This document shows, piece by piece, positions 1 through 11,004 of a stretch of DNA of 64,000 nucleotides. Each line of letters begins with the position of its first letter. Positions within the stretch are counted from its first letter, which is position 1. The translations under genes were made by a program, and so were the position numbers. The notes under the pieces are model-generated. The model saw only the letters and a program-made list of their open reading frames with translations, did not search any database and had not been told where the DNA came from. This stretch comes from Oreohelix idahoensis (taxonomy: Eukaryota; Mollusca; Gastropoda; Stylommatophora; Oreohelicidae): NCBI GenBank assembly GCA_024509875.1, contig JAMPIV010011345.1:186001-250000 (forward strand), in the 5' to 3' direction.

Positions 1-330
1 AAGTGGGATGTTATAAATATTTATAGGGGACTTAGTGTACTGACTGAGATCAGCTGTGAAGGTATCTGTATCTATTAAGTGTGGTGTATGACAGATGACC
101 TTACTTGCTACCACATTTATACCTCAGTCAGAATTATTCTGGAATATTGTGATGACTACGTTAAATGTCTAGGGTTATGAAAATGATGAAGTGTAAGTCA
201 CAACAACAACAGACAGATAAACAATTTAATTTATTCCACAACACTTTACAACACTGTGACACTCACACACATATAACACTCTATAAGACTATCTTAACTG
301 AGTCAAGTGTTTAAGTTTAAAAATATATGT
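1..330. repeat. Diverged LTR-like sequence at window edge
   Basis: Short blocks match the start of the long LTRs at 23282 and 30317 in the same order: GATCAGCTGTGAAGG near 48, then GACTACGTTAAATGTCTAGG near 153, then an AC-rich stretch. The spacing is similar but the sequence has diverged a lot. The window probably opens about 45 bp inside an older relative of that LTR. The right limit cannot be set by eye. Confidence 0.35.
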
Positions 331-2405
331 ATTAATTCTTTCAATAATGGGTATTCTGATTCAACTACACAGTGAACCAGGAATCACAATCAAATGTAAT
401 TACAAGTATTATGTACACAGTTTATATATATGAACTTTGTATTGACATAGTTTATTATTATTATTCTATGAGTGTAATTTGTGCAGTAGTAATATGAGGT
501 AATACTGGTTTTGTTCAAGCTTGGTTGTTGTTTTTTTCATCATGACTTCAAGTGTTTGATAATCATGGAAATAGTATTGGGAAAAGTTCACAGTTCCTAT
601 AATTTGAACCAATTAATTGTCCCTCTGTGTTTAATAAACTGTCAAATTTTGAGGGGGCACATAATGTTGAGCTACTCTGGCCACAGAAGCTTATCTTTCG
701 TGATGGCGGCAGGAAAAGACTCCTCTGCTCGATTGCTTCCTGTGTTCTGGAGTCACCTCACTGGTCGCTATCTGGACCAAGGAGTATGCTGTCAGCCTCT
801 GGATTCAGCAAAGCCCAGACCAGGTGCTGCTTCAATAACTAGGGCCACAGTCCCTGAAACAAGAAGGTTGTACCTCCCACTTCAGATCTAATTTATAATC
901 TATTTCCACACTGAACACAATACATAACAAACACTGAGTTCAGAGCGGTAGGCCAACTGCTAGCTTCATCTGAAACAATTTACACCAGTATACTCCTCCC
1001 TAATGGTTACTACGCCTCTGCAATTCCAGCATTATTTCCTTCTAGTCAATATGATAGGTGTCAGTGTACTATTTGGCAATTCCATGCAGTTTTCTTTTCT
1101 CCGACCCGTTCTGTTCAGGTTGGAGCACTATCTAGGCCTTGCCTCATGTTTGCTACTGAACCACGCACATATACAGACATAAATTATCAATTTACATTCA
1201 ATTTTCATTAAAAGGATATCGAATATATCAAGCTTACCACAATTCATGGAAATAATACACAGATACGTTGACTGGCGATGAATAATGGCACAAATTCCGA
1301 TCTGCCTCTGTCCCAGACTTTTATTTAGAAAAATATGATCTGGATCTCAACGCACTGTTTCTTAGTAAGTTTATTTTAAAATGTGGCACTGAACTGACGC
1401 TCTTAATTGCCTATATTGGCGGGTCTAACCAATCGGGCCATGTTTACACAGCTTTTCAAAAAAAGTACCCTTACTACCGTTTCCCCTAACAACAAAGAAT
1501 TAGTATTTGTAGTCTGACTAATCGTGTTTAGCCTTACATTTACTTCTATCCAATCAAATAGGATTTTACATGGTGGCCCATTTCCCGTAAAATAGTGGTT
1601 TCAAAACATGCCACTGTGCGATTATTTTTTGGTGTTGTCTGACACCCTCACTATTTTCTTTTGGCTATAATTTGTTAATTCCTAGACTATTTGCGTAACA
1701 CTTAACATATTCTTTGTCAGCAAGTCCTAAGGAACCCAAATATATAAATTTTAATGGGGCTAAGGGGCTGCGTTCAAAATATGCATTTCCTAGGATAGTC
1801 GTGTATTTTTTTTATTTTATCGATTTAGAACCGCCACCTGTCCTGCCTTTTCGACTGTTCTGTCATACTAATGTCAGGATTTCAGACATAAAACAGTAGA
1901 ATGTCATATTTCCCAATAAGCATTTGACAGGTTTTTAAACCTAACTCTCGTATGGGTAGTGTTTTTTATCACTGTCGATTTGAAAAAAAGTTAGTGCTTC
2001 TGGCCTTTCGCGCGGGGAGGGTATTAATTTTGTATCGCGAGACGCGTGTTAGTTGCATGCGTTCCTGCTTTCAGCCCTCCCTCTCTTTCTATCCTAAGTT
2101 CATCTGTCTTTTCGTTTATGTTAACGTAGTGTAATTAATGTTAGTATTAATTTAGGTCATTAATCAGCTTGCGTATCTCAAGGTTTTCTTAGAAATGCAG
2201 TACACGTTTTATTGTAGAAAGCGTGTAGTGATGCAGTAGGCTTTACTATTAACGTGAAACGTTACAATTTGCAGACGAAGTAGAAAACAAGGGGGATTTT
2301 TGTACGCCAATGTGACAGCACTGTACTTTTACCATTTCTCTTTCCTTTTATTGAATTTATGTGTTAGGCTTTACATTTACCTTTTAATTTATATATGTGG
2401 ATTTA
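331..2405. other. No gene recognised
   Basis: The short open frames here resemble no known family and show no splice-site context. The sequence could be the rest of the old LTR-like copy or intron of the peflin gene. The first EF-hand of peflin was searched for here and not found. Confidence 0.5.
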
Positions 2406-2409
2406 GAAT

Positions 2410-2650
2410 GTTTCACGACATGTGGTTCGATCCCCAGATGATGTGGGATTTTTTTAGGCCCCAAATGGCTCCTGGGTTGACCCAGCCCCAATTGGGTACC
2501 AGAGCAACTTCTGGGAAGGTTAAGGCGGCCGGCGTGATGCTGACCACATCACCCCTAGTGTGCAGATGGTCAAGAAAATATGGGCCTAAGACCATATTCC
2601 CAATATGCCTCAATGGGCGTGTAACGGGATCCATTACCTTGACCCTTTTT
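2410..2650 (+). mobile_element. SINE body, tRNA head mostly lost
   Basis: The stretch matches the body of the complete SINE at 38621-38888 almost throughout, from GGTTCGATCCC through TTTTTTTAGGCC and CTCCTGGGT to the GGGCGTGTAACGG end. Only the B-box end of the tRNA-like head remains, so this copy is 5'-truncated or disrupted. Confidence 0.7.
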
Positions 2651-2753
2651 ATGTATCACTTTTATTATGTACCACAGAATCACAAACCTCATATAGTTCC
2701 CTGGGGTCTTCTAGGAGACACAGAAAGAATAGGACTACTGTGTCCTCAGGCAT

Positions 2754-3053
2754 GTTGTACAAGGCAACTAATATCAGGTTGTACAAGGCAACTAATATCA
2801 GGTTGTACATGGCAACTAATATCAGGTTGTACATGGCAACTAATATCAGGTTGTACATGGCAACTAATATCAGGTTGTACATGGCAACTAATATCAGGTT
2901 GTACAAGGCAACTAATATCAGGTTGTACAAGGCAACTAATATCAGGTTGTACAAGGCAACTAATATCAGGTTGTACAAGGCAACTAATATCAGGTTGTAC
3001 AAGGCAACTAATATCAGGTTGTACATGGCAACTAATATCAGGTTGTACATGGG
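2754..3053. repeat. 24-bp minisatellite, about 12.5 copies
   Basis: The unit begins GTTGTACAAGGCAACTAATA. Copies differ mainly at one position (ACAAGG or ACATGG), and the two types occur in runs (2 A, 4 T, 5 A, 1 T), which points to local duplication. The unit length is divisible by three, so open frames on both strands are artefacts. The unit seems to have expanded from the start of the dispersed repeat that follows. Confidence 0.95.
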
Positions 3054-3400
3054 ACTGGCAACCTCATCTTATAAAATAAATAGCTACAGAAACCATTGCT
3101 GTGGTAGTTGTGCTTTGGTATCAGCTTCCTCAAGGTGGGCCATCTACAGTGGTGGTTACATGATATGTAAGGAGCAAAACAGATGATGATGATATTGCTA
3201 CAGTAAACAAAAAGATGAGGGTAGTCCCATAGCAGCCATAGGGACATGAAGTGTTAGAGACTTCACCAGACTATATCCAGCTTTTTTATGAGGTGGGATG
3301 ACCAGTTTCCTTCCTTGCTGCCTTTGACTTCCCTAGCTTGGGAGCAGAATCAGGTACCCATTTACAGCTTGGTCGACTGATGTGTGGTGCTACCAGTTTT
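3054..3400 (+). repeat. Two adjacent dispersed-repeat fragments
   Basis: 3054-3196 ends in a GATGATGAT tail and resembles 4455-4660 and 38300-38420 (motifs GGCAACCTCA, CTACAGAAA..CTG, GGAGCAAA). 3205-3375 resembles 35065-35700 (GGTAGTCCCA, GAGGTGGG, AGTCAGGTACCCATTTACAG). Both look like non-autonomous retroposon pieces. No protein was recognised in either. Confidence 0.6.
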
Positions 3401-3504
3401 AAATCTTGTTAAAATCTTAATAATAAAAAAAGTCTCGAAAACCATTTTGTTTTTAAAGGTTCTGTATTGTCTCCTGACTTATTTAATTATTTCCTTCTCT
3501 GAAG

Positions 3505-3648
3505 GTATGTTTGACAAAGATCTAAGTGGTACCATTGACTTGTACGAGTTTCAAGCTTTGTGGCACTATATTCAACAGTGGAAACAAACTTTTGACCGAT
3601 TTGACGGTAACAAGTCTGGCTCCATTGAGGCACCTGAACTGCAGCAGG
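3505..3648 (+). CDS. PEF1: Peflin-type penta-EF-hand protein, internal exon
   Basis: This 144-bp exon encodes two EF-hands. The acceptor is TTCCTTCTCTGAAG, the donor is G|GTAAGG, and both introns are phase 1. Loop one (DKDLSGTIDLYE) and loop two (DGNKSGSIEAPE) each have the D-x-D/N-x-S-G-x-I-x-x-x-E pattern expected to bind calcium. The linking stretch QALWHYIQQWKQTFDRFD is typical of EF2 and EF3 in peflin, whose human form has SALWRFIQQWK at this place. Family members such as peflin, ALG-2 and sorcin are cytosolic or membrane-recruited calcium sensors that dimerise through EF5; peflin pairs with ALG-2. The phase joins the exon at 10296 exactly. The exons for the Gly/Pro-rich N terminus and EF1 were not found and probably lie left of the window. 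Confidence 0.88.
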
Positions 3649-4066
3649 GTAAGGAATGTTAAAGTGATAAAATAGAAGGAAAGAGGGAAGGAAAAGGATC
3701 ATGTATGTACACAAAGACAAATAAAGAAATGCATAAGTAAACAAGTAAGGATGCAGATAAACATAAAGAAACAGAAAAAAAAACACACACACAAATAGTT
3801 GCACACAAAAAAAGCAAGCCCAAAAATATAAATAAAACAGACAATGAAACAAAAGAGAAAAAATGTGCCAAAAAATAAAAAGAAACAACAAAAAACACAC
3901 GATTAAAGCAACTAATAATGAGGAAAAATACTGGGAGTAAAAAAGAACAGAAGAATTGGAGTAAATCAGTGGAAGATGTGGCTAGAGGAAGTGAATAAAC
4001 TTAGCAAGAAAAAAAAATGTCCAAACAAGGTAAGAAACAAACTGGCATTTATTGTATCAACGATTT

Positions 4067-4373
4067 GGGATCCAAAGATGCAGCAATAGAGAATGCAGTC
4101 AGCGACCCATAGCTTGACTGCTTGCGTCAGGGTCAGTGAACCAGAGCTGACCAAGACCCTACTCCGCCTCCACGTGGTGGGCCTGGAAACAGGCTGCATC
4201 ACTGCAGTCTGGCTGAGAGAGTAGGAATCGAAGAGGGAAGGCAAACCCGGTCCCAAAAAATGCCGTGCTGAAGTCGGATGTGTCGACCGAAAGGCGCAGA
4301 GATCGCAGCTGCGGTGTAAACAGACACAACGCAACCAACGTCCTTTTCAAGACGAACGAGGAAAGAAGAAGAA
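4067..4373 (+). mobile_element. SINE with GAA tail and histone-like hairpin, copy 1
   Basis: This 307-bp insertion in the peflin intron is flanked by a 13-bp duplication, GTATCAACGATTT, at 4054-4066 and 4374-4386. It begins GGGATCCAAAGATGCAGC and ends in AGAAGAAG. It matches the minus-strand copies at 15086-15393 and 16250-16559 over its full length. Near the 3' end, 4339-4354 is CGTCCTTTTCAAGACG, a hairpin with one mismatch, followed by GAACGAGGAAAGAAG. No clear A and B boxes were seen, so the origin of the head is unknown. Short reverse open frames inside it are not genes. Confidence 0.88.
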
Positions 4374-4454
4374 GTATCAACGATTTCAATATCAGCCCTT
4401 TTTAGTTCTCAGGGGTTTCTAAGGGGACAAAAAAAGAACAAGACTTCCGTTACC

Positions 4455-4660
4455 TCAGGTGTGTTGTATAAGCCCACAAATGTGAGGTTGTGTATGGTGC
4501 TGGCAACCTCACAACGTTAAACAAAGTACTACAGAAATCACTGCTGTAAAAGGGCTTGAGAGCTTTGGTACAGGTTGCCGGCAAAGGGTCCAGCTGCAGT
4601 GTTTGCTCCATGCTCCAAATGGAGCAAAAAAGGGAACTGATGATTTCAGCATCATGCACA
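4455..4660 (+). repeat. Dispersed repeat with GATGAT end
   Basis: It is related to 3054-3196 and 38300-38420: TGTGTTGTATAAG, then GGCAACCTCA, CTACAGAAATCACTGCTG, GCTCCAAATGGAGCAAA and finally CTGATGAT. It is probably a truncated retroposon copy. Confidence 0.55.
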
Positions 4661-5212
4661 CAAAAAATGTTTACCCACAGCAATAAATGTCTGCCCTAGC
4701 AAGTAGTAACAGTGGCTTTGTATAAAATAATAATTATGATGTTCATAAACAGAAGTTTTAAAAAAAATAAAGTTTTTGCGAGGCGTGTCCCGTTCAACCT
4801 AATCGGTTGTAATAGGGCGCATGTCCAAATAGAAAAGGCCTTGCGGTTATTTTTTATTATAAACAGAAGTGGTTATGTTGTCAGACATGAAAATGAAGGC
4901 AAATGGATGTAGACTAGCACGCAGAGTTTGAGTACATTCTTGGACAAAAAATATTACTAGTAGTGCCAGGAGAAAGGGATGAAAGAATTCAACAAATAAA
5001 AATGAACACTGTGACATCTTAATAATGTGTAACTGCAGTTATCAAGAAATACTTTTTTTTCCCCACATACAGTCCAGCGGGTCATGGGCTTGAAAAACAT
5101 TCACAATAGGAAACATTCACTGATGAACACACAACTAGAAAAACATCTTCACACTGGATTTCCATTGTCATCATTAAAATAGTCTCATTCTGAATTAACC
5201 AAATTCTGAACA
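4661..5212. other. Peflin intron, nothing recognised
   Basis: AT-rich intron sequence. No coding potential, no structural RNA and no repeat matching other parts of the window were seen. Confidence 0.6.
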
Positions 5213-5269
5213 TTAACTCTTAGTATACGTGCTCAAAAACCGCGTTTTTACGAGCTGATTTCAGAGAGT

Positions 5270-7783
5270 AAAATTTTAGACATAACTGCCTTTACTGATT
5301 TTGCATTAAATAATTTATTTATAATGATAACATGAAGTGTTATATATCTAAATATAGAGAAATGAAACCCCTTTGACATGCACCTAACTGAATTATTCAA
5401 TGATTTTAAACATTCATGCAACATATGCAGTAATGAATGCAGAAAAATTTAAAAAGATAAAAAATTGAAAAACAAATTGTCCTTATCAATATGTATAATT
5501 AACTGTGGTAAACTTCTACCCCTAAACCTGCTTTCATTTAAAGTACATCCATTTTCACATAATGTAGGAAAGTTGTAGTTCTTTCTGAGCACAAATAAAG
5601 TTTTTATCACAATTTGAATTTTTTTGGTATATTTAGATAAAGCGCACAAATATTTTAACCTTTATTTACAGACATGACTACCGTTACTGATTTTGCATTA
5701 AATAATTTATTTATAATGATAACATGAAGTGTTATATATCTAAATATAGTGAAATGAAACCCCTTTGACATGCACCTAACTGAATTATTCAATGATTTTA
5801 AACATTCATGCAACATATGCAGTAATGAATGCAGAAAAATTTAAAAAGATAAAAAATTGAAAAACAAATTGTCCTTATCAATATGTATAATTAATTCTGG
5901 TAAACTTCTACCCCTAAACCTACTTTCCTTTTAAAGTACATCCATTTTCACATAATGTAGGAAAGTTGGAATTGTTTCTGAGCACAAATAAAGTTTTTAT
6001 CACAATTTGAATTTTTTTGGTATATTTAGATAAAGCGCACAAATATTTTAACCTTTATTTACAGACATGACTACCGTTACTGATTTTGCATTAAATAATT
6101 TATTTATAATGATAACATAAAGTGTTATATATCTAAATATAGAGAAATGAAACCCCTTTGACATGCACCTAACTGAATTATTCAATGATTTTAAACATTC
6201 ATGCAACATATGCAGTAATGAATGCAGAAAAATTTAAAAAGATAAAAAATTGAAAAACAAATTGTCCTTATCAATATGTATAATTAATTCTGGTAAACTT
6301 CTACCCCTAAACCTGCTGTCATTTTAAAGTACATCCATTTTCACATAATGTAGGAAAGTTGTAGTTGTTTCTGAGCACAAATAAAGTTTTTATCACAATT
6401 TGAATTTTTTTGGTATATTTAGATAAAGTGCACAAATATTTTAACCTTTATTTACAGACATGACTACCGTTACTGATTTTGCATTAAATAATTTATTTAT
6501 AATGATAACATGAAGTGTTATATATCTAAATATAGTGAAATGAAACCCCTTTGACATGCACCTAACTGAATTATTCAATGATTTTAAACATTCATGCAAC
6601 ATATGCAGTAATGAATGCAGAAAAATTTAAAAAGATAAAAAATTGAAAAACAAATTGTCCTTATCAATATGTGTAATTAATTCTGGTAAACTTCTACCCC
6701 TAAACCTACTTTCCTTTTAAAGTACATCCATTTTCACATAATGTAGGAAAGTTGGAGTTGTTTCTGAGCACAAATAAAGTTTTTATCACAATTTGAATTT
6801 TTTGGGTATATTTAGATAAAGCGCACAAATATTTTAACCTTTATTTACAGACATGACTACCGTTATTGATTTTGCATTAAATAATTTATTTATAATGATA
6901 ACATAAAGTGTTATATATCTAAATATAGAGAAATGAAACCCCTTTGACATGCACCTAACTGAATTATTCAATGATTTTAAACATTCATGCAACATATGCA
7001 GTAATGAATGCAGAAAAATTTAAAAAGATAAAAAATTGAAAAACAAATTGTCCTTATCAATATGTATAATTAATTCTGGTACACTTCTACCCCTAAACCT
7101 GCTGTCATTTTAAAGTACATCCATTTTCACATAATGTAGGAAAGTTGGAGTTGTTTCTGAGCACAAATAAAGTTTTTATCACAATTTGAATTTTTTTGGT
7201 ATATTTAGATAAAGCGCACAAATATTTTAACCTTTATTTACAGACATGACTACCGTTACTGATTTTGCATTAAATAATTTATTTATAATGATAACATGAA
7301 GTGTTATATATCTAAATATAGTGAAATGAAACCCCTTTGACATGCACCTAACTGAATTATTCAATGATTTTAAACATTCATGCAACATATGCAGTAATGA
7401 ATGCAGAAAAATTTAAAAAGATAAAAAATTGAAAAAACAAATTGTCCTTATCAATATGTATAATTAATTCTGGTAAACTTCTACCCCTAAACCTACTTTC
7501 ATTTTAAAGTACATCCATTTTCACATAATGTAGGAAAGTTGGAGTTGTTTCTGAGCACAAATAAAGTTTTTATCACAATTTGAATTTTTTTGGTATATTT
7601 AGATAAAGCGCACAAATATTTTAACCTTTATTTACAGACATGACTACCGTTACTGATTTTGCATTAAATAATTTATTTATAATGATAACATGAAGTGTTA
7701 TATATCTAAATATAGAGAAATGAAACCCCTTTGACATGCACCTAACTTTAATTGTTAAGTGTTGTTAAACATGCATGCAACAT
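5270..7783. repeat. 393-bp tandem array, about 6.4 copies, alternating types
   Basis: GACATGACTACCGTTA recurs at 5671, 6064, 6457, 6850, 7243 and 7637, giving a period of 393-394 bp. Two variants alternate: AACATGAAGTG with ATATAGTGAAATG and CTACTTTC, versus AACATAAAGTG with ATATAGAGAAATG and CTGCTGTC. The middle of the array is therefore a two-unit, about 786-bp, higher-order repeat. The array ends in a degraded unit that continues after the LINE insertion, to about 8260. No coding potential was seen. Confidence 0.95.
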
Positions 7784-7796
7784 ATACAGTAATGAG

Positions 7797-8204
7797 ACAA
7801 CTTACGCAACGGCAAAGACTACTATAAAGGCTACATTCAAGTCCAAATGGGAAAGAGAGCACCTGGGCCATTTGAAAAATGATGCACATCATCAACTATC
7901 CAGGAAAGAACAGGTCATCATTTTTCGGCTACGTACTGGACACAACAGATTGAGATACCATCTATACCACAAATACAAAATTGGTGCAACATATCTCTGC
8001 ACCTGCGGTACCAGCCCGATGACAGTCGAACACCTACTGCAGTACTGCCCAACCTACAGAAATGAACGGAGTAGCATATGGCAACAACCCACTTCTGTCA
8101 ACGAAAAACTGTTTGGAGATGTCGGGAACCTTGAGTTGACTACTGCCTTTATTAGAGTCATAAATGTGGAGGTCTGAAGGCGAACGAGGAAAAAGAAGAA
8201 GAAG
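7797..8204 (+). pseudogene. 5'-truncated LINE, C-terminal Cys/His domain
   Basis: The 13-bp duplication ATACAGTAATGAG (7784-7796 and 8205-8217) bounds the insertion, which lies in the last satellite unit. An open frame from inside the element to 8177 encodes the C terminus of a non-LTR retrotransposon: IIFRLRTGHNRLRYHLY, then a C-x-C-x10-H-x4-C zinc-knuckle-like motif (CTCGTS..TVEHLLQYCP). It ends in GGCGAACGAGGAAAAAGAAG, nearly the same tail as the SINE at 4067-4373, which suggests this LINE family supplies the machinery for that SINE. Endonuclease and reverse transcriptase are missing. Confidence 0.8.
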
Positions 8205-8590
8205 ATACAGTAATGAGTGCAGAACAATTTTAAAATATTAAAAAATTTGGAAAAAAGTTGTACTTACCCACAAAAATAATCCAGTTTGGAAGCCTGGAAC
8301 TCCTAGAGCCACTTTCATCCAATTATATGGAACACAGACAAGTTTTGAATAACAAATAAAAATGTTTCCTTTTGAAATGTTCAGGTCACATATTGAAAAA
8401 TCATGACGAAAATAAACTATGTACACACTTTATACACAACTGCTATTTACCACAAACTATTTCCTTTCATGATAAGCAGCAAAACAGTTATTAGGATGTA
8501 GATGGGGATTATTTGTGCATCCTTCACAATAAAAGGATGTCCTGACCCTACTTGAGGGGTGCTGCAAACGACCCAGTTGCGATGAGATTT

Positions 8591-9549
8591 TTATTTTTTA
8601 ATTAAATGGTTTGTTCCTCCTAGTCTGTTGACTGGATTGTTCACTTGATTGCCATGTCCAATCCTGGGAGGAATTTGCTGGAAATCCACAGCAGCAACAA
8701 GAGAGAGCTCATTGACAAGTTGCCGTTTAAATTGAAGAAGGCTCTGTTTTTTGGCATTTGTTGTTCTTGACAGTGCAAATAATTTATATGCATTGAGCTG
8801 AGCTATTTCAAAAATCCAGAAGACAATTATTTTCCACCACTTTCTTGTTCTTCTGCTAAATGTGCCATATGTTACAATGCTTTGGTCCACTCTGTCACAT
8901 CCATTCATGCGTTGATTGTAATAATCAATCATCAGTGGTTTATTTTTTGTTTCACCAAAGCGATTGGTGATGTCCTTGCTTTCCACTGTTGCGCAACTTG
9001 AAACAAGAATGCATGGTTTTTTTGCTCATCTGTAATCTCATTAGTTAAAAGAGCTTTGAGACAATAAAATGCAGAAGAATCATCAGGTATAATGTTTGGA
9101 TTCACACCTGTAATCCTAGCATGAGGCGGTACAAAGCGGAAAGCATTTTGTGTTGAGCCAGCATCAACTTCATTCCACCTAATTTCCTCATTCATTGTAC
9201 TTGTATTACCATCAGTACTTGTGGATTCTGCTTCTTTATGGGTTGATCTAGATGTAGGCCTATCTTCTCTTAATCTTTTCTTCATGGGAGCTTTACCTTT
9301 TCCTTGTCTTTTCACTGGCCTGCCATTTCTAGTACTACCACCACTGACAGAACCAGCTAGGGGAAACGCCCCCTTCTCATCCGATTCAGTGTTTTGATTA
9401 CATATATCTTCGCTGGGCAAAATATATTCTGAATCTGAACTGTCATCTTCACTCGATAACTGATCATCCTCATGTTCGATCCAAGAAGAAATACGTCGTG
9501 CTGCTTGCACCGCCAATAACCTTTGCTTATCGTTTGAAGATGAAGCCAT
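8591..9549 (-). pseudogene. piggyBac transposase remnant, catalytic core deleted
   Basis: The N-terminal part (start at 9549, reading to about 8990) has the acidic, serine-rich region and the start of the DDE-type domain, ending near NHAFLFQVAQQW. In a different frame, 8986-8591 encodes the C-terminal part with KPLMIDYYNQRMNGCDRVDQ, the region around the third catalytic Asp in this family, then RRTRKWWKIIVFWIF. About 300 residues that normally lie between them, including the first two catalytic Asp residues, are absent. No terminal Cys-rich zinc finger was seen. The protein cannot be an active transposase. The acidic N terminus could still be expressed. Confidence 0.82.
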
Positions 9550-9742
9550 TTTGGTTAGAAAAATATGTGTTTACGATCAACGGCCGAACAAAGGTACTAA
9601 AATCGAATTTAATAACGAATATAAATACACCACGATGAAAATGTAAACAGAGTAAATATAGGAAGTGACTTTGTAAATGTTGGATTGGATAAAACATCAA
9701 CAATTTTTCATTAAACTTTGCCGAAAGAGACTTTACGTCTAT

Positions 9743-9800
9743 CGCCACTTCACGGGGCGAGCCGTATATTTGGTACCAAATAAGCGCCACTTCACGGGGC
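9743..9800. promoter_or_regulatory. Two subterminal repeats of the piggyBac right end
   Basis: CGCCACTTCACGGGGC occurs at 9743-9758 and again at 9785-9800, 42 bp apart and just inside the right terminal repeat. Subterminal repeats in this family are usually transposase-binding sites; that role is inferred here. No equivalent pair was seen near the left end. Confidence 0.55.
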
Positions 9801-9821
9801 TTGCCGGATACTAAGAGTTAA

Positions 9822-10295
9822 TAAAAGGTTGGCACATTGAAATAAAGCTTTTTTTTTGAGAGTCAGAATTGATTGAAATAAATTTGGATAAAGTTATCTC
9901 AAGCCAAATTTTACTCGTATAAACTGAATACAGTAAAATGACCTATACTTATCTTAAAAGCGTTAGTGAAGAATAAAGAATTTAAAAAATAATATCTCCA
10001 AGAAAATGAAAGGTATAATTAGCAGATTTAAACCAGCTGCAAAAATATATACACACTCACGTACATACACACATAGACATATGTAAGATCATTTTAAATT
10101 TGCCGAAGAATATTTTTAAATGTTTACTTATTTTGTATTTATTAAACTTATGTTTTATATCACTTTTTTTTGTGAGCTTTAAAGTAAATACAAACATAAA
10201 AGAAACAACAAGAAAAACTCGGTCTTTAAAATATTGTTGTGATGCCATGAAAAGAACATTTTGTTAGGATATTTATACTCCTATTCCTTCCACAG
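9822..10295. other. End of peflin intron
   Basis: AT-rich intron sequence ending in a good pyrimidine tract and acceptor (CTATTCCTTCCACAG at 10281-10295). Nothing else was recognised. Confidence 0.7.
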
Positions 10296-10522
10296 CTTTC
10301 AGAACGATGGGCTACAATGTGTCTCCACAGTTTGTCCAGATTGTAGTGGTCAAGTTTGATCATCATGGGCGCCGTGTCCTTACACTGGACAATTTTATCC
10401 AGTCTTGTGTCATGCTCAAGTCACTGACTGATGCTTTCAGACAGAGGGACCCCTCTATGACTGGAAGTGTCAAAATGTCTTATGAAGACTTTATGAGCTT
10501 GGCTATACTGTACAAACCATAG
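10296..10522 (+). CDS. PEF1: Peflin-type penta-EF-hand protein, last coding exon
   Basis: The exon starts after the CCTTCCACAG acceptor in phase 1, so G from the previous exon plus CT makes the Ala of ELQQA, as in other peflins. It encodes MGYNVSPQFVQIVVVKFD, then a degenerate EF4 (D-H-H-G-R-R-V-L-T-L-D) and EF5 (D-P-S-M-T-G-S-V-K-M-S-Y-E-D-F), and ends SLAILYKP with TAG at 10520-10522. EF4 lacks the usual acidic ligands, which is common for the fourth and fifth hands of this family; EF5 serves in dimerisation. Peflin rather than ALG-2 or sorcin is preferred because of MGYN.SPQF and the FIQ.C..L..LT.AFR pattern. Confidence 0.9.
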
Positions 10523-11000
10523 TGGCTTTAATATGAGTATTTACACCCTCCAAAAAAAAAAAAAATGGAGAAAGATAATAATCCATGGAGGTAGTAAATA
10601 TTGACATTAAGAACATTTGTCATTTTAAGAAAGTGTATATCTCTGCACACATCTTGCACCAGATATTTTCTACTCTATGTTTTTATTTAAAACACTACAA
10701 ATATTAGATATGTATTAGGGCTGAGATCTTTAACGATCGATTAATCTGTTAATTTTTTTTAAATCGATTAATTGATAAAACAAATTTTAATCGATTACTC
10801 CATTTTTAGCAATGTTTATGTTTTTTGCTTAAATGCAAGAGCTTTTGCTATGTTAGTGGTTTGTGAAATGGAATTTGGCAAGTATAGTCAATAATAATAA
10901 ATTGTTTGGATGTAACTTTTCAGTATTTTCATTATATTTTCAGGACAATGTTGCTTTATAACAAGTACAATAAATAAAGTCTTTATTGGTTTTTACCAAA
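10523..11000 (+). terminator. Probable peflin 3'UTR and polyadenylation signals
   Basis: About 450 bp of AT-rich sequence without open frames follows the stop codon. Overlapping AATAAA hexamers at 10969-10974 and 10973-10978 are followed by a T/G-rich stretch (GTCTTTATTGGTTTTT), a normal cleavage-site arrangement. The minus-strand LINE begins right after this. Earlier A-rich stretches (10550) could be alternatives. Confidence 0.5.
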
Positions 11001-11004
11001 AAAA

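Larger units (their letters stand above)
5213..9821 (-). mobile_element. piggyBac-family element, internally deleted, with internal satellite
   Basis: Both ends carry TTAA (5213-5216 and 9818-9821) followed inward by the same sequence, giving the terminal repeat TTAACTCTTAGTAT. TTAA is the target site of piggyBac elements. The 4.6 kb element contains, left to right, a 393-bp tandem array, a truncated LINE that inserted later, and a broken transposase on the minus strand. It sits in the peflin intron and is non-autonomous. The ends diverge after 14 bp, so the left end is either worn or unlike the right. Confidence 0.75.

Noticed and set aside
511..891. 126-codon open frame near the left edge
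   Set aside because: Mixed composition, no domain, overlapping frame of similar length; likely part of an old LTR-like repeat.
2300..3186. Long open frames on both strands with repeats CTRQLISG or LYNLILVA
   Set aside because: They are translations of a 24-bp minisatellite; any unit divisible by three without stops gives such frames.
5270..7783. CRISPR-like array
   Set aside because: Units are contiguous 393-bp tandem repeats with no unique spacers, in an animal genome.
10296..10522. ALG-2 (PDCD6) or sorcin instead of peflin
   Set aside because: MGYN.SPQF, FIQ.C..L..LT.AFR and the ALWHYIQQWK linker fit peflin better; not absolutely excluded without the N terminus.
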